64,000 nt of DNA from Cannabis sativa (GCF_029168945.1 NC_083605.1:75224969-75288968); one strand, 5' to 3'; positions 10,360 through 23,424 are shown, counted from the stretch's first letter. Made by a program: numbers and translations. Notes: generated by a model from the letters alone, not told the origin.

Positions 10360-13206
10360 ATGGTGAGAATCGAAGTAGACGAGAACGAAGACCTCGTTTC
10401 CACTCCCCCAAATCCAAAACCCTCTTCTTCCCAAAACCACCCTAACCACGACGACGGCTTCGAGACCGCCAGCGATGGCGAATTCGGTGGCAGCGATGAC
10501 GACGAACACCACCACCATCGCCAACCCCAGAATCACCACCGAGAACAAGTTGTTTCCCCTATTGATAATGATAATGATGACGATGAGCTCAATCAGGTTT
10601 GTCTTTCTAAAAACGATTTTCAAATGATTGAAATTAAAAAGTTCTAAGAGCAGTAATACATTTTTTCGTGTTTTCCCCTAATTTTTGTGTAATCGAAAAA
10701 TAGGATTTTTAATACAGTGTAGAATGTGCTTGAAGAAATCGTTATAATGCATCTTAGGTTTTGATGACTTTGACACTATTCCAATGTCTGAGCATGAGTA
10801 AATTTAGGGGTACAACATTGTTTCACATTAAGTTTGATCAACTAGCTCATAGGGTGTAGAAAATATAGCAATAGAAGATGAAGAAGAAAAACAAAATCAC
10901 ACACTGGTTTATATGGAAACTCCAAAGTAGAAAAACCACAGGCATAGGAGAGAAATTCACTCTGTCAAAGAGTGTTTTTTGCAGTACAATATCAAGATAA
11001 TACCAAAGGGGAACCTAACAAATGATAAAGGTCTACAAACACAACATGAGGTTGATTGTACATTAAGATCAAGTTATTTCTCTATTCAAGTGGAATTTTC
11101 ATCATATGAAAGCTCCATATAGAGGATAAGGTGGTTCGTCGGAAGAGAATAGTTTTTTTTTTTCTATGATCAGACTCGATCATGTCATATGTATGAACAG
11201 GCTACGTAAGATCCAGTAGAAAAAATCGGGTTTGTTGAACCATGTTAGATATAAGGATATAATGCTGGACACCTTTTTGGGATACATGTCTCTGGAGACC
11301 AAGCCTGATTGATAATTCTCTTACTTATCTCTAATGTTGATCAAGTTTAAAATTAAGATTGTTTCAAATGAAAAAGTAATTATCTTTCATTCTTTTGCTT
11401 TGTTATGCTAACCTGGTATCTAATGATACTCCTTAAAGTGAGAAGAATTTCTCTATCACTTGCTTAAAGCTACACTTTTGATCTATTGAACTTTCAGTTC
11501 TGTTAGTTAGCCCAATTTTAGGCTATGATGATTTCTGAATAATTATATATTGTCCTTTTCGTTTTGTTCAAATGTCAAACCAGAAAGCCTTAGCACAAGC
11601 AAATGATGCTAAATTGGAAGGCAATCAACTCTACAGTAGTGGGCAATTTGAGGAGGCACTATCAAAATATGAATATGCTTTACAACTTGCACCCGAGATG
11701 ACTTCATCTGTGGAAATACGTTCTACGTGCCATTCAAACCGTGGAATATGCTATTTGAAGCTGGTTTGTTTTCATGCTTTATTTATATGTTTATTTACCT
11801 AATTTGTAGATTCTATCTGTTTTTTCATCAATATTTTTTGTTTTATATTTATTAATATGTTAGATTAGTGCATAGTAGAATTAATTTTTGGTATATTGTA
11901 AGCATAACAGGGTCAGAGATTAGCTATAGCTTAGAATTAGAGAATTGGTGGGATGTTAAAACCATTTTTATTTTGGTCTTAGTTTTGTGGCTTAATATGG
12001 AGAATCTTTGCTACCTTTTTGTCACTTGATATTGTTTATACCTTTTTTGTTTTCTTATGAATAATGGATATTTCATTACTGTATCATAGGGAAAATATGA
12101 GGAAACAATCAAAGAATGCACAAAAGCATTGGAATTAAATCCATCATATATAAAAGCTCTGTTAAGAAGAGGAGAGGCTCATGAGAAGCTTGAACATTTT
12201 GAGGAGGCTATGGCTGGTGAGTACGGATTTGATTCTCTGTTGTTAAACTGTGCATGGATGTTCTCAATTCTATTTCACTGTTAAATTATATACAATTCTT
12301 TTATATGATGAAAAGATATTAAAGTTGTATGAATAGTCTTGTGCTCTGCTAATTTTGCATTCTTTCATTCCCGTTTTCTCCTAGATATGAAAAAAATCTT
12401 GGAGCTGGATCCTACAAATGACCAAGTCAGGAAAGCAATTCGTCGTTTGGAGCCACTAGCTGAAGCCAAACGAGAAAAAATGAAAGAAGAGATGATTGGT
12501 AAAATAAGTGAAATACCTATTAGTTCATCCTATTTTTTTATTTTCCTCTAATGGGTTAGAATATTTTACGAGTTATTTAGATGAAGGGGTAGAATAGTTT
12601 ACAAGTTCTTTAGATGAAGTTAACACGCCTTCATCTAAAGAAGGCGTAAAATATTCTAAAAGCATATTTTATAAACATATAAAATTTAGGATAGTGTTCA
12701 CAACTTGAAAAGATTTAAACATCTAGGAATTAAAATTATTTTGTTGGGTTTGATATTGGGAATCAGACATTTTACTTCTGAAATAGAAAAGTAGAATAGT
12801 GAGACGGTAATTTTAACTTAAGTTTCAATTTAGTTTCGGAATGGCGGTTCCCAATGAGTAATGGGATTGTTATTCCATTTTTTGATGACAAACCAAACCA
12901 TGGAATGACCAAACACTCACTAACTTACTATAACTCATCGAGCTCGTAAGCTCTTACTGCCACTGCCTGTTCACGAAATGAATGAAGGAAATTTGCTTTC
13001 ATACATAAAATTTACTATATGTTTATTTACACTTTTCTCAAATTCTTATTTTGTGACTAAATCAAGACATAAATTGCTCCTTCTGAACAGGGAAGCTAAA
13101 AGAAATGGGAAACTCTTTGTTGGGTCGCTTTGGAATGAGCATCGACAACTTCAAAACCGTCAAAGATCCAAACACTGGCTCGTATTCTGTTTCGTTCCAA
13201 CCTTAG
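10360..13206 (+). CDS. TTC1/TRP1-type tetratricopeptide repeat protein
   Basis: Five exons join in frame to 257 residues: 10360-10596, 11584-11763, 12090-12216, 12385-12498 and 13091-13206. The N-terminal 79 residues are acidic and disordered, with a run of His at about residues 49-53. Exons 2-4 encode three consecutive TPR units; recognisable pieces are AKLEGNQLYSSGQFEEALSK, CTKALELNPSYIKALLRRGE and KKILELDPTNDQVRKAIRRL. The C-terminal exon has GNSLLGRFGMSIDNFK and ends SVSFQP, which is the typical tail of the TTC1 family. In Arabidopsis the family member TRP1 is reported to bind the ethylene receptor ERS1; TPR proteins generally act as adaptor scaffolds, often with HSP90/HSP70. The start is the first ATG, in AAATGG context. 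Intron 1 is about 1 kb. Family assignment is firm; the partner in this species is inference. Confidence 0.93.
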
Positions 13207-14673
13207 TTATGTTGCGGGTCCATTTTTATGTGCAGGTAAAAAAGAAGCTAAGGACTTGATAGGAATTCAAAATCTATGGAAACTGTTTCGGTCATATGAG
13301 TGTGAACACTATAAAATCGTCATGTAATCTTGTTAGTTCCATGAGATTTTAAATTAATGATTGAAACATTTTGCTTCTGAATGAGAGTTTGATACTGTGA
13401 CTTTGAATTATTTATCAGTTTTATATTATGGTGGAGTTTGGTGTAATGGAATGGTAATAGTAACGGCGATGGTCATAAATTGTAATAATAATATTAATGG
13501 GAATAATGTTATGATGTTTGATTTATTTTTAGAATGGTAATAAGAATAAGTTATGTATTGTCAAAAACATTTTTACTTCAATAAGGTTAATTTTATTTTA
13601 CACAAGTGGATAGAGCTTTAATCCTTGTTTATGTAAATGGTGTATTTCAATTAAGATAGAAATTGAAATAGACTAGTTGATTAACTTGATTTATTGTGAA
13701 ATCACTAGAATTATTATTATTATTTTTTTTTGTGAAATCACTATATTAATCGTTAATTATTAATAAATTTTTGTATTTTTTAAACTTGTCTCATTACTAA
13801 AAGAAAAATCCACTTCTTCTTCTTCAAAAAAAAAAAATCCACTTATCTCTCTCCTATACTTTCTTTAACATTAAATATATAATCCACTAAGAACATCTTA
13901 ATGACTCACAAAAGATAATTATTGAACACTTATACGATGTTAGTGTTAGATTACCATTAAGTTTGGAAACGTTGTCGTTTCATAGTTTGAAAGAGGTGGT
14001 GGTACTCATGATGATAAGTCATAGTTGGTAATTGTCTCCTTATGTGGCTTATAATTTGAATCAAATAATTAAGAGATTTATAAACATACCCTTATTGAAA
14101 TTAATGGCCAAAAAAAGTAAAATATGAAAATAAATAAATTATTTGAAAAATATGAGAATTTATATATTTTTTTTTAATTTTTTTTCTTCCCTATTTTAAG
14201 GGGAATAATCATACGGATTACTAACTTTTTACTTTTTAAACAGAATACTTAACCCACTGTAAACAAAATTTTCATCAATATATTTATGCAATTATTACAA
14301 TATAAATCATTATTACTCTATATTCCATTTTATAAAATATAAATAAAAAATTTCTAATGCCATTTTTTAACAAATCTTAAAAAATCAAATTATAGTTACC
14401 AAAGTTTAACCTTTACTTACCTTTATGTCGTTTTCCAATAGTTCCGTCGTTTTCAACTTCTTTTTTTAATAGTCGTTTCTAACGGTGACCCTTAGGAAAT
14501 CCCGACCCGACCCGAATACCGATGAATAACATGTGCGGGTGAGAATGAGATAGGTTGGAAATTGGGTCCACCATAAGTAGTGTGCACCGAATAACAGTGT
14601 ATTGATAATCTCTGAAATCGTCGTCTTCCTTAGTCTAGACGAAGAAGAGAGAGAAAGAGAAGAAGAAGAAGAG
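13207..14673. other. Intergenic spacer
   Basis: This holds the 3' UTR of the TPR gene followed by AT-rich sequence. The part from about 14400 to 14673 is less AT-rich and should hold the promoter and leader of the next gene; the leader has a GAAGAAGAGAGAGAAAG purine tract just before its ATG. I see no gene or complete mobile element. Confidence 0.5.
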
Positions 14674-16124
14674 ATGGGAGGAGCTCAAGCGATGAAGTAT
14701 ATTCCTCGAATCAAATTTCCTCAAAGACATCCAAAACCATCTGGTGAACTATTTCATTTCAACTTCTTAGCTCAATCAATCAATTTTCTTTGTATCTTTT
14801 TGTTGACTTTGATCGACTTTCTTCTCTTGTTTTGACCTAAATTGTTCTTTTTTATGTTTATTCGAATTAGCATAGCTTTTGAGAATGAAAATTAGTAAAA
14901 ATCAGGTCTTTTAACGAACCCAAATCTTTAATAGTCTCAAAGAGTTGTGAAAGTATTTCTTTTGCATTGAGAATGTAAGGTGAGATTTGAAGTCTTAAGA
15001 ATTTTCTGTTTGTAAAAAGGGGTTAGTGCCAAAAATCTCAGATTTTTCAGTTCATTTTCGAAAGGCTGAAATTCCCAACTCATAATTTTTAGGTTTAATT
15101 CAGAAATCACCCAACTTTTAAGAGTTTTCTGCTTCTCATGAATTTTGACATTAGCAAAATGATAAGAATAAAATCATTTAGATAATTCATAAGCTAAGAA
15201 CAATAAGATTTAAGTGTAAAATTACTTGATAGTATGGCCATGAATTACACTAATATTATTTTTGTATTGTTCTCATATTTTTCTTTTTTGTTGTTGTGTC
15301 ATCAAATCTTTAGACTCAAAGAATCATAGTATTGAGATTCTGCAACTGCTAAGGAATCATATTTTGTTTCTATGAACTGTTTAGGATACAAAATCTATAT
15401 CATGGTGCCTTGTTTAACTGATCTAGTTTGGTGTTTGATTTAATTGATTTAGATTTTATGTTTCTTGCCTTCCATATCAACTTTTGGATCTGTTTTTTTC
15501 TTACATAAGAGAGATTGTTAAGTACCAACACACATGTCATCCAACCATTGAGGATTAATTTTCAGGTTCTGCATCTGAGACTCAAGCACCAACTAAAACT
15601 GCTGCTTTCACTTTCTTCTCAAGTTCAAAGGCTTCAACAAGTTTGGGAGGGAAAGCTTCACTTCAGCCCAAACGGACACCAGTGTCCAATGATGAGATTG
15701 AGGCTGTTCTGGTATGTGAAACTTGCTTGCATATTTTCATAAATTTCCATTTTCCATTAAAATTGATCGGTGATGCTGATACCAGTTATTTCTTGTTGAT
15801 GAAATGTTTAGTATAGTTTAAGCTTACACTTCCATCGATAAAGTAGTTAAACAAATGTATTTCCCTTGTTTTTTGAGGTAGATGAATAGGTTGAATATCA
15901 ATTGGGATCAGAAGATTAAAAATTACTTTTTCTCTTATCTAATATATTCACCAGAAACTTTTTTTCTTGGGTTGAGTTTGCATCCGGCTTCATAAAATTG
16001 ATGTGAGCTTAAACTTGGAAACGAAATCAATCGTTTTGTGTTTGTTACTTTGTCTTCTTTACTATCTGCAATTCATTTACTCATTTTTATAATTTTCTTT
16101 TGGCAGTTGGGTGGATGCATCTGA
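14674..16124 (+). CDS. MRPS36/KGD4-like mitochondrial protein
   Basis: Three exons, 14674-14743, 15566-15711 and 16107-16124, give 77 residues. The N-terminus has IPRIKFPQRHPKPSG and the C-terminus PVSNDEIEAVLLGG. Both match the conserved ends of the MRPS36 family (I-R/K-F-P-x-R...PKP near the N-terminus, V-S-x-E-E-I-E...GG near the C-terminus). These proteins were first called mitochondrial ribosomal protein S36. They are now known as KGD4, a small subunit that tethers the E3 component to the 2-oxoglutarate dehydrogenase core in the TCA cycle. The last exon codes for only five residues (LGGCI) plus stop, so it is easily missed by gene finders. An in-frame second ATG lies six codons downstream of the chosen start, so the true N-terminus is not certain. 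Length fits the family (about 75-105). Confidence 0.85.
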
Positions 16125-16438
16125 TCTGATCTGATGTCATGATATGATGGAGCTTCAAGGTTGCAATGTATTCTATTGAGTATTAATAACCATTTTACAG
16201 TATATCAAAGTTGATCTTTTGTAACAATTCATTATTGAAATTTATGACAAAAGATGTGATTTTGCATTCTATTCTCAAAACCATGATATACTCTTATGTA
16301 TCTGTCTATTGATTGATATAAATATAATTGAGAGTTTGCTTGCACTGGTTTATTTATTTTATTTTGATAAATATGAAACTGCACATTCAGTACAAAAATT
16401 TACATAACATTTGATTGATTGTTAAACTTAGACAAGAA
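16125..16438. other. Convergent 3' region between KGD4-like gene and NdhS
   Basis: This contains the 3' UTRs of two converging genes. It is AT-rich, with an evident T-rich/A-rich composition change around 16300, and holds no other feature. Confidence 0.5.
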
Positions 16439-17140
16439 TCACTCTGAATCCTTTTGGAGCAGAGGTTCAAGGATAGCAGACTTGGGATTTTTCCCCGGAG
16501 GTCCCTTGTCTCTGCGCTGTAACTCCTCCAGGCGAAAAGTAATCAACCGATCCCAGTTTCCTCCCTCGAAAAGAACTCCAGCTTTTCCATCAGTGATCCT
16601 CTGAACAATACCACAGTACATGTAGTAAGGACTATTTTGGTTACTCACAATGGCAATCATTCCAGGGAGTAACATCGGCATATCAGGTGCTTTCGATTTC
16701 TTTAAGCTTATAGCTTGTGTTTTATTTTCAACCGAAGGCATTTTTGGAGGCGGGTTTTTCTCAATGAAACTCTTTAAACCCTTTTCACCACCAGGAAACC
16801 CTCCAGTGAGTCCCATTAACTCCTTATCGAAACCTTCTTCTGGTACCGAAGAAATCACAGGGCTCTCTTGTTTTTCTTCTTCCTTGTTGTCATCTGTTTG
16901 AGTTGCTATGTCTTCAACATTCTTTCTCAGCTCTTGTTGCAGACCCTCTTCGCCATTGCAGAGTCCTCTTCCTCCAAGAATTTCGGAGAGGTTGAATTTG
17001 GCACATGGTCTTAGTAGTTGTTGTTGTTGGGGTTTGTAAGGAATGAAACCAAGCTTATTGGGACGATTAGATATGAAGTTTCCACCATGGAAATAGTAAG
17101 ACTTAAAAGTTGGGAGAGAGATGTTAGAAGAGGAAGCCAT
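16439..17140 (-). CDS. ndhS: NAD(P)H-quinone oxidoreductase subunit S, chloroplastic (NdhS/CRR31)
   Basis: A single uninterrupted frame of 233 residues. The first 45 or so residues are Ser- and basic-rich and look like a chloroplast transit peptide (MASSSNISLPTF). A linker follows with GLTGGFPGGEKGLKSFIEKN, a stretch characteristic of NdhS. The C-terminal domain at about residues 157-207 (LLPGMIAIVSNQNSPYYMY ... GVLFEGGNWDRLITF) is the SH3-like fold related to PsaE. NdhS sits on the stromal side of the chloroplast NDH-1 complex and forms the high-affinity ferredoxin docking site for cyclic electron flow around photosystem I. Arabidopsis CRR31/NdhS is about 250 residues, so the length agrees. 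The gene lies on the minus strand, convergent with the KGD4-like gene. A TATA motif (CTATAAAAG) is at about 17250 upstream. Confidence 0.96.
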   Translation of the reverse strand: MASSSNISLPTFKSYYFHGGNFISNRPNKLGFIPYKPQQQQLLRPCAKFNLSEILGGRGLCNGEEGLQQELRKNVEDIATQTDDNKEEEKQESPVISSVPEEGFDKELMGLTGGFPGGEKGLKSFIEKNPPPKMPSVENKTQAISLKKSKAPDMPMLLPGMIAIVSNQNSPYYMYCGIVQRITDGKAGVLFEGGNWDRLITFRLEELQRRDKGPPGKNPKSAILEPLLQKDSE

Positions 17141-17248
17141 ATTGGTTTAACAGTAGCCACAATTTTGATGGTGGTGATGATGATGATGATGGGAGTTTAG
17201 GAAAGAGAGAGAAAAAAAAAGAAAGAAGCCATTGTTGTTTGTCACTTT

Positions 17249-17258
17249 CTTTTATAGC
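17249..17258 (-). promoter_or_regulatory. TATA box of ndhS
   Basis: The minus strand reads GCTATAAAAG about 110 bases upstream of the ndhS ATG, at a plausible distance for the leader seen downstream (a GA-rich and CAT-repeat leader at 17165-17220). Confidence 0.5.
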
Positions 17259-17666
17259 TATATTAAATTTTAGCCACGCAAATTAATTGTTTGGTTGGAT
17301 TGGATGAGACTCTTATCTGTGTGAACCAATTGTTTTCTTTCATTTCATGATCAATTTTGATCATAATGAATGATGATACAAACTGTTTTTGTCCTTTTCA
17401 TTTCCACTACTTTATGTTGTCAAAGTTATTTTTTTTTTAAGGAAAAGGAAGCTCTTTTTTTTCTTCTTCTATCCTTACCTTTTTTTAAATATTTTCCTCC
17501 AAAATAAATAATTGAATTTTTGGTACAAAATTACCATAAATTTTTAATTAAAAAAACAACTTTAGGATTTTTTATTATTTCAAAAGAAATATAATACTTT
17601 TCCACACCCTCTTTAACAAATAAAAATATATAAAAAAATTAGCTAGCAAATAAATAAATAACTTTA

Positions 17667-18041
17667 GGGTAAATACCATTTTGAACTTTGTGTTTTGCAA
17701 AAGTTACAGATTGGACCATGTGTTTTATTAAATGACAAAATTGACCCTGTATTTTCTAAAATTGTAAAAATAAGACCCTGAGCTTAATTTTTGACAACTT
17801 TTTTTTTTTAATAAAACCAACTTGAAGACAATTCTTATTACGAACAAATACAAAAAATATAAACAGTTTTGTCATAGCACTTTTAGATCGGATTATAATT
17901 AAACTTTATTTTGACAAAAAATTAATTCAGGGTCTTATTTGTACTATTTTTGAAAATACAGGGTTCATTTTGTCATTTAACAAAACACAGGGTCCAATTA
18001 ATAACTTTTACAAAATACAGGGTCCAAAATAGTATTTACCC
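17667..18041. mobile_element. 375-bp Mutator-like MITE (GGGTAAATAC ends)
   Basis: The termini GGGTAAATACCATTTTGAAC and the inverted right end (GTATTTACCC) extend into arms of over 100 bp built on GGACCCTGT-type motifs. The flanks ATAACTTTA (17658-17666) and ATAATTTTA (18042-18050) match at eight of nine bases, which fits the 9-bp duplication of Mutator-like elements. There is no coding capacity. Related copies lie at about 18627-18997, 23786-24170 and 30438-30775. Confidence 0.8.
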
Positions 18042-18626
18042 ATAATTTTAACTATGAAAAATATATATTGTATAAGAATGGTGTTTCCTCAACTTTTTTA
18101 AGGAAAAAAAATTATCTATGTTGGTTGAAAGAAAATTTAATTAAAATTATAAATCAATCAACAAATTGATGATCACAAAGAGATTACCTTCAGAAAGTTT
18201 AAAATACTAAAGATAATATCCTTTGATGGCCAAGCAATAAGAGAATGATTACTAAATAACTGTCGAATAGCTTGTAAACAGTCACAGATTCATGAGTTAG
18301 CTAACATCTTCGTTTCAAACATTAAATTAGCAACGATAGGAGTAGTCGCCAACATTTTCGACCACCTTCCAACCAATTATTCCTTTTCCATTTTTGAAAG
18401 GTACATCAACAAAGTAGAATAATATTGAGAACCAAATAAAAAAGTAGAATGAAAAATTTGGGTACCCCAACCAATATCAAAACAAATCACCAATCTTCAC
18501 CATACACTAATGAGTAATGTCCAATAATTGCTTATCCAAAACAAGAGCACTAATTCAACATGCTCCAAAGAATGTTGTGCTCCCAAAACACTTGATCTCA
18601 TTTATCTCTAGTTCAAATTATAAAAA

Positions 18627-18997
18627 TAGGTTTGATATTATTTTGAACTTTGTATTTTATAAAATTTATTGATTGGATTTTTTATTTTGTTAAATAAAAA
18701 AATAAATTATGTATTTTTTAAAATGGTATAAATAGAGCCTTGAGCTCAATTTTCGACAATTTTTTTTATATAAAAAACAACTTAAAAACAATTCCTAACA
18801 CGAACAGATGCTAAAAATGTAACCAATTTTATTATAACACATCTACATCAGATTATTATTGAGTTTTATTTTGACAAAAAAAGAATTCATGATACTATTT
18901 TAAAAAATATAGAGTCCAACTTGTCATTTGACAAAATAAACAGTCCAAATAATAACTTTTACACAATACAAAATTTAAATAGTATTTACTCTGTAAA
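18627..18997. mobile_element. Degraded GGGTAAATAC-family MITE
   Basis: The order of motifs is the same as at 17667-18041 (TTTTGAACTTTGTATTTT, the 'gagctcaatttt' block, the 'cacgaacaga' centre, and a right end AATAGTATTTACTC), with many substitutions. Ends are approximate. Confidence 0.65.
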
Positions 18998-19054
18998 AAT
19001 AACTTATTTATAATGCCCACTATGTAATAAGTTTTTCCTATTTTTTTTTTTTTT

Positions 19055-19451
19055 GGCTAATTAGGATTTTTACCTCCCGAACTTTGACATCTACTAAATA
19101 ATGCACCTTGAACTTTTTTAGCCGTTAAAAATTCCCCCTGAACTATTGAGATTGTTAGATTTAAGGGCTTTTGTCTAATTTCATTTAATTTTACTATTTC
19201 AGTGATTATTTATGTACTAAATCATGCTCCCTAGACTTTGGTATCTATCAAATCACGCCCCTCAAACTTTGACATGTACTAAATTATGTCCACTAAACTT
19301 TCATCTATGTTAGATTTTTTTTACTAAAATTGAATAAAAGTCCTTAAATTCAATAATTTTAATAGTTCATGGGGCATTTTTAATGACCTTAAAAATTCAG
19401 GAGTTATGATTTAGTACAAGTTTAAGTTCGAGGGTAAAAATTCTAATTGGC
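19055..19451. mobile_element. 397-bp GGCTAATTAG-family MITE
   Basis: The ends are GGCTAATTAGGATTTTTACC and, inverted, GCCAATTAGAATTTTTACCC, with the family's CCCCTCAAACTTTGACATGT-type arms between. It sits between T-runs, so the target duplication cannot be read. The rest of 18050-20962, apart from the MITEs listed and the leader of the next gene, is AT-rich with no gene seen. Confidence 0.75.
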
Positions 19452-20962
19452 TTTTTTTTTTTTAAACAGACCTAATATTTGTTTATTAGCTCAAAATTCC
19501 AATAGATTATTCACCTTCTTTTTTTAGTTATATTTATTCATTAAAGTGAAATATATCCTTTTATTTTATTTTCTTAATATTGAAAAAGATAGCTTGTGGG
19601 TGTCCAAGTGTACCCAATATAAATATGATATGGGATGATAATTAATTAGATAATGTTCATGACAAGTAATCAAATTTTTCATAAATAATTATATCTAAGT
19701 ATTTGTGTTGTGTGTATAAGATTCCAAAAAGATCATTGACATGATGAACTTTTTATAAAAGACATTAATTGGTGTGACTTGACTTTTTTTTTTTAATTAT
19801 TATAAAAAAATGTTGCCATTGTAACTAAGTGTCATATTGTTACACGTTTAATGAATACATTTACCATCTTTAATGATTTAATATTTACTCCATTTATTTA
19901 GTTAAGTAATAATTATCATAATTATTAAGTATTAGTTCTAACTTCTAACCAACTATCTTTGTTTCTTATAGACTAAGCTAAATTACCTCAACACATCATC
20001 ATCATCTTAAATATTTTTATGAAAATTGTTAAAAGACACTATTCATACTTAATATCTTCTTCGGTGTCTAATTGAATATTAAATTTTATATAATTTTAAA
20101 AAATAATTTTTAAAAAATATCACTAACTAATCATAAAACATTGCATAAAAAAAATATTAAACACTACTAATTTTTTATTACAATCCTCTATTTTTATTTC
20201 ACAAGCTATTAAAATAAAATATAAGTTTTTTACTTTAATTACTCTGGATAAAGTTTTCATTTTTACTTTCTTTATTAAATTTTATAACTTGAAATCACAA
20301 ATATGCCCCTAACTAACACTAAGAGCACTTTCCATGTACCTTTTACACAGTGGGGGCATAAAGGTCTTTTCACATTAATCACAACTATATTATACCGAAC
20401 AGTCAAAGCCTTTTCCATGATCAAAAGGACCCTTTGTTTAAAATTATCTTCTGCAAAAACAAAGTCTCTTTCTACAGGTACGATCACATCTTCCCTTTTC
20501 ATTTTTGTCTTAATTTCTTTTCTTTTTCACTTTAATAGATTTCTATGATTTTTTCTGAGTTGTTTGCATACAAAATGATCAGCTTTATTGATTGTCTTTA
20601 TGTAATTATTTTGAACTGAGTTTCATTTCTTGGAATTTTACAGTTTGATCTGTTTTTTTGTGCATAGTTTTGATTTTGAAGAAAACCCTTTTGAGTTTAT
20701 GGTTAAATTTTTTATTTTTTGCAATTGGTTTCAGTTAAAGTTTGGTTCTTGAAGTTCTAATAAAATATATATATTTTTTTTTATGTTGTTGTGTGCAATG
20801 TTTTCTGGGTTTTTGTTTGTGTTTTTTTTAGTTTTATTAAATATATTTTCTTGGTATTTTTATGATAAAAACTTCAATTTTCAAGATATGTTCTTTGGGA
20901 TCATAACACAAACAGTTGGTGTTCATGTTTAATAATTATATAGGCTAGTGAAATCAAGCTTA

Positions 20963-23424
20963 ATGGACGATGGTCTTGGGAAGATAAAGATTATTCAAGA
21001 TCATTTTACAGCTTCAGAATCAAGTTTGGAATCTCCTCAAAGTAGTCCTTCATCTATTTTAAGGCCAAGGATTGATAATTCATTTAGGTAATTATTCTTA
21101 TGGAAAATAAAAAGGAAATGTAGATTGAAGAGTAATTATGGTTTTTGATATATATCAAATCATTCTCCCACGAATTTATTATGCCGTTAAAATTTTCCCA
21201 AGAAATTATTGGATTCAAAGATTTTTGTCTAATTTTGTTCAATTTTAGTAACGTGGCGATTGTCCATGTAACAAATCGTGCCTCCCGAAATTTGACTTGG
21301 TGCTTTTATTGGTAAAATTAGACAAAAGTTCTTGAATCCAACAATTTTAATAGTTTAAGAAAAAAATTTAATAGCCTGAAAAGTTTGGAAGCAAAATTTG
21401 GTACATTTCAAAACTCGAAGGCAACTATCTTAGTTAGCCAAGATGTAATGGCTATTGAGTTTATCTCAGCTTGGTTTGATCTGGTTTTTGTACAGGTCTC
21501 ATAGTCGGTTGAGTACACGGAGAAGATTAAAGAGCGCTGCATACATGTTGAAGTTGTTTAGTCTCCGGGGACTCCCTTGGAGTTCTGATGAAGATGGTGA
21601 AAGAAAGGTTTTTGAGAAACTCTCATTTGTTGAACTCAATTTTTTTGTGTGTGGATTGTGATTAGTGAACATTTCTATGTTCTTAACCGCGGTCAATTTG
21701 TTGCAGGTTGAGCTTACTGCTGCGGAACTTGAATCACTTCGATCGGAGCTTGCTGATTTAGAAGAGAGAGAAGCTCATTTAAAAGCTCAGTAAGGGAAAA
21801 CTTGATACCCCTTTAAATAGGGATAGCTAATCTTCTCTTGTTGTTATTTTGACTTTTTGGGCAATTTTGTTTCAGCTTCATTAATGGATAATGTGTTGAG
21901 TCTTAAGTGTTTGGATTTAAAGCCTTGAATAATAAAGAGAAAATGGTTCCCATTTCATTCTATACAATTCATTGTCATATTTTTCATTTCATTGACAATG
22001 TCCATGTTTCTTACAGGTTGGAACATGTTGATGAAGTTCTGCGTTCAGCTCGTCTTAGTGGCTATTTATACATACGAACGGTAGTGATCACTTCACTCTC
22101 ATCTCTTATTTCCCTTCTAGATGTTTTATTACTACTACATCTGTATTTGACTGGTATTTTGACCTTAACATCACTCACTCTAATAGAGATGGGAAGCATT
22201 ACCGGGAGAACCTCCAATTGACGATTCTGAGGTTGATGATTGGCTTCCTCGCTTTGTCGTCCTGCACGGTGTATGCCTCTTCTTCTATCTTCTTTCTACA
22301 GGTAAAATAAATGTTGAATTTTGCTCACTGAATTTCTTATCTTAAGATTTCGGACCTTTTGTTTTCAATAATACGTGCAATAAGTTGTTTGACTCCGCAA
22401 TAAGCATGCCTGTGAAACTAGCTCGTCACTGAGGCAATTACTGACTATATTTTCACTCAAAGACTGTTGATTAGTCATGATTTTTCAGTTCATTATGTTT
22501 TATGTTCTTATGGTCATAATTTATAAGTAGTTTGACACTAAAACTAGAAATCGTAGCTTAAACTACTTGTCCTCGATGGATTTAGATTAGTAGTTGTTTA
22601 CTGTGGACATTTCGATATGATTCTTGGTAGTACTAGTAGCTGATGAACTTAAAGATTAAAATTGCAGATCTGAGTCCTCAGGACTCCACCCTGTTATCTG
22701 ATGTTATTAAGATAGGTTCCTTACCGAGCTTTGTTCGAGAAGGGGAAGGAACAGTATACGCCTTTTACATATTAAGTCGTCATGGCTTGCGAATCGAATG
22801 TTCAAGCAGTTCTAAGATCAAGGTACTCATTTTTAGTTTGATTTTTCTAGTTTATACTTACTGAACAGAAATAACTAATTAGTGAACAGTTTTGAGTGTG
22901 AAAATAAGAACAAGAAGAGAACTAAGATCATGTCTGTTACTATTTTGTGATTCACCATAGCTTTTGGTGATTCATTACAGTCATGTCTTACTTGGGTTTT
23001 TTTCCGTAGAGAGTATTTGCGGCATAACTACTTAATGTTTTGAATTTGTAACCAGCAGGACCTTATTAATTTTTTTAGTGGCAAAACTACCAAATATTAC
23101 TAAAAGTGTAATTCTGTTTAATTTCATTCAATTTCGAGTATTAATCGTGTACTTACATGTGTGCATGCAAACTCATGTCACAAACAGAACTTGTTAGGAT
23201 GAAACTCGCTAAAAACATTGAAATGGGTTCCTGTCGGTTACAAATCTAAAACATTGAGTAGTTATGTCGTAATTTTTATTTATTGTTAATGAAAATTCTT
23301 AACTTGGTTTTTTATTGGGTTGATTTTTCAGGTAGATTCTTGGCTGTTAGAATTACAAAAAGACTGCAAAATAGATTCTGATAATACTAAACCCCCCAAA
23401 GAAATATCAGATGTTAAAAAGTGA
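20963..23424 (+). CDS. Coiled-coil protein with a C-terminal PH-like domain
   Basis: Seven coding exons (20963-21087, 21496-21607, 21707-21789, 22017-22080, 22187-22301, 22668-22822, 23332-23424) give 248 residues in one frame. Residues 1-45 are Ser-rich. An Arg-rich patch follows (STRRRLKSAAYMLKLFSLRG). Residues 80-120 form a coiled coil (VELTAAELESLRSELADLEE). Residues 130-235 look like a pleckstrin-homology-type fold: WLPRFVVLHGVCLFFYLLST on early strands, then an acidic loop, then VYAFYILSRHGLRIEC, and a final helix with an invariant-looking Trp (VDSWLLELQKD). PH folds usually bind phosphoinositides or proteins, but binding residues cannot be judged here. A non-coding leader exon ending near 20476 (donor GTACGATC) and an acceptor near 20943 suggest a 5'-UTR intron. 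I do not know a standard gene symbol. Confidence 0.85.
21130..21450. repeat. Intronic remnant of the GGCTAATTAG MITE family
   Basis: The second half of intron 1 of the PH-like gene carries family motifs: 'aaatcattctcccacgaa', 'gacaaaagttcttgaatccaacaattttaatag', and an end reading 'tatcttagttagcc'. It is strongly diverged, so the insertion is old. Confidence 0.55.

Noticed and set aside
10336..10623. Open frame on the minus strand opposite exon 1 of the TPR gene
   Set aside because: Mirror of the acidic coding exon; the plus strand gives a complete spliced TTC1-type protein.
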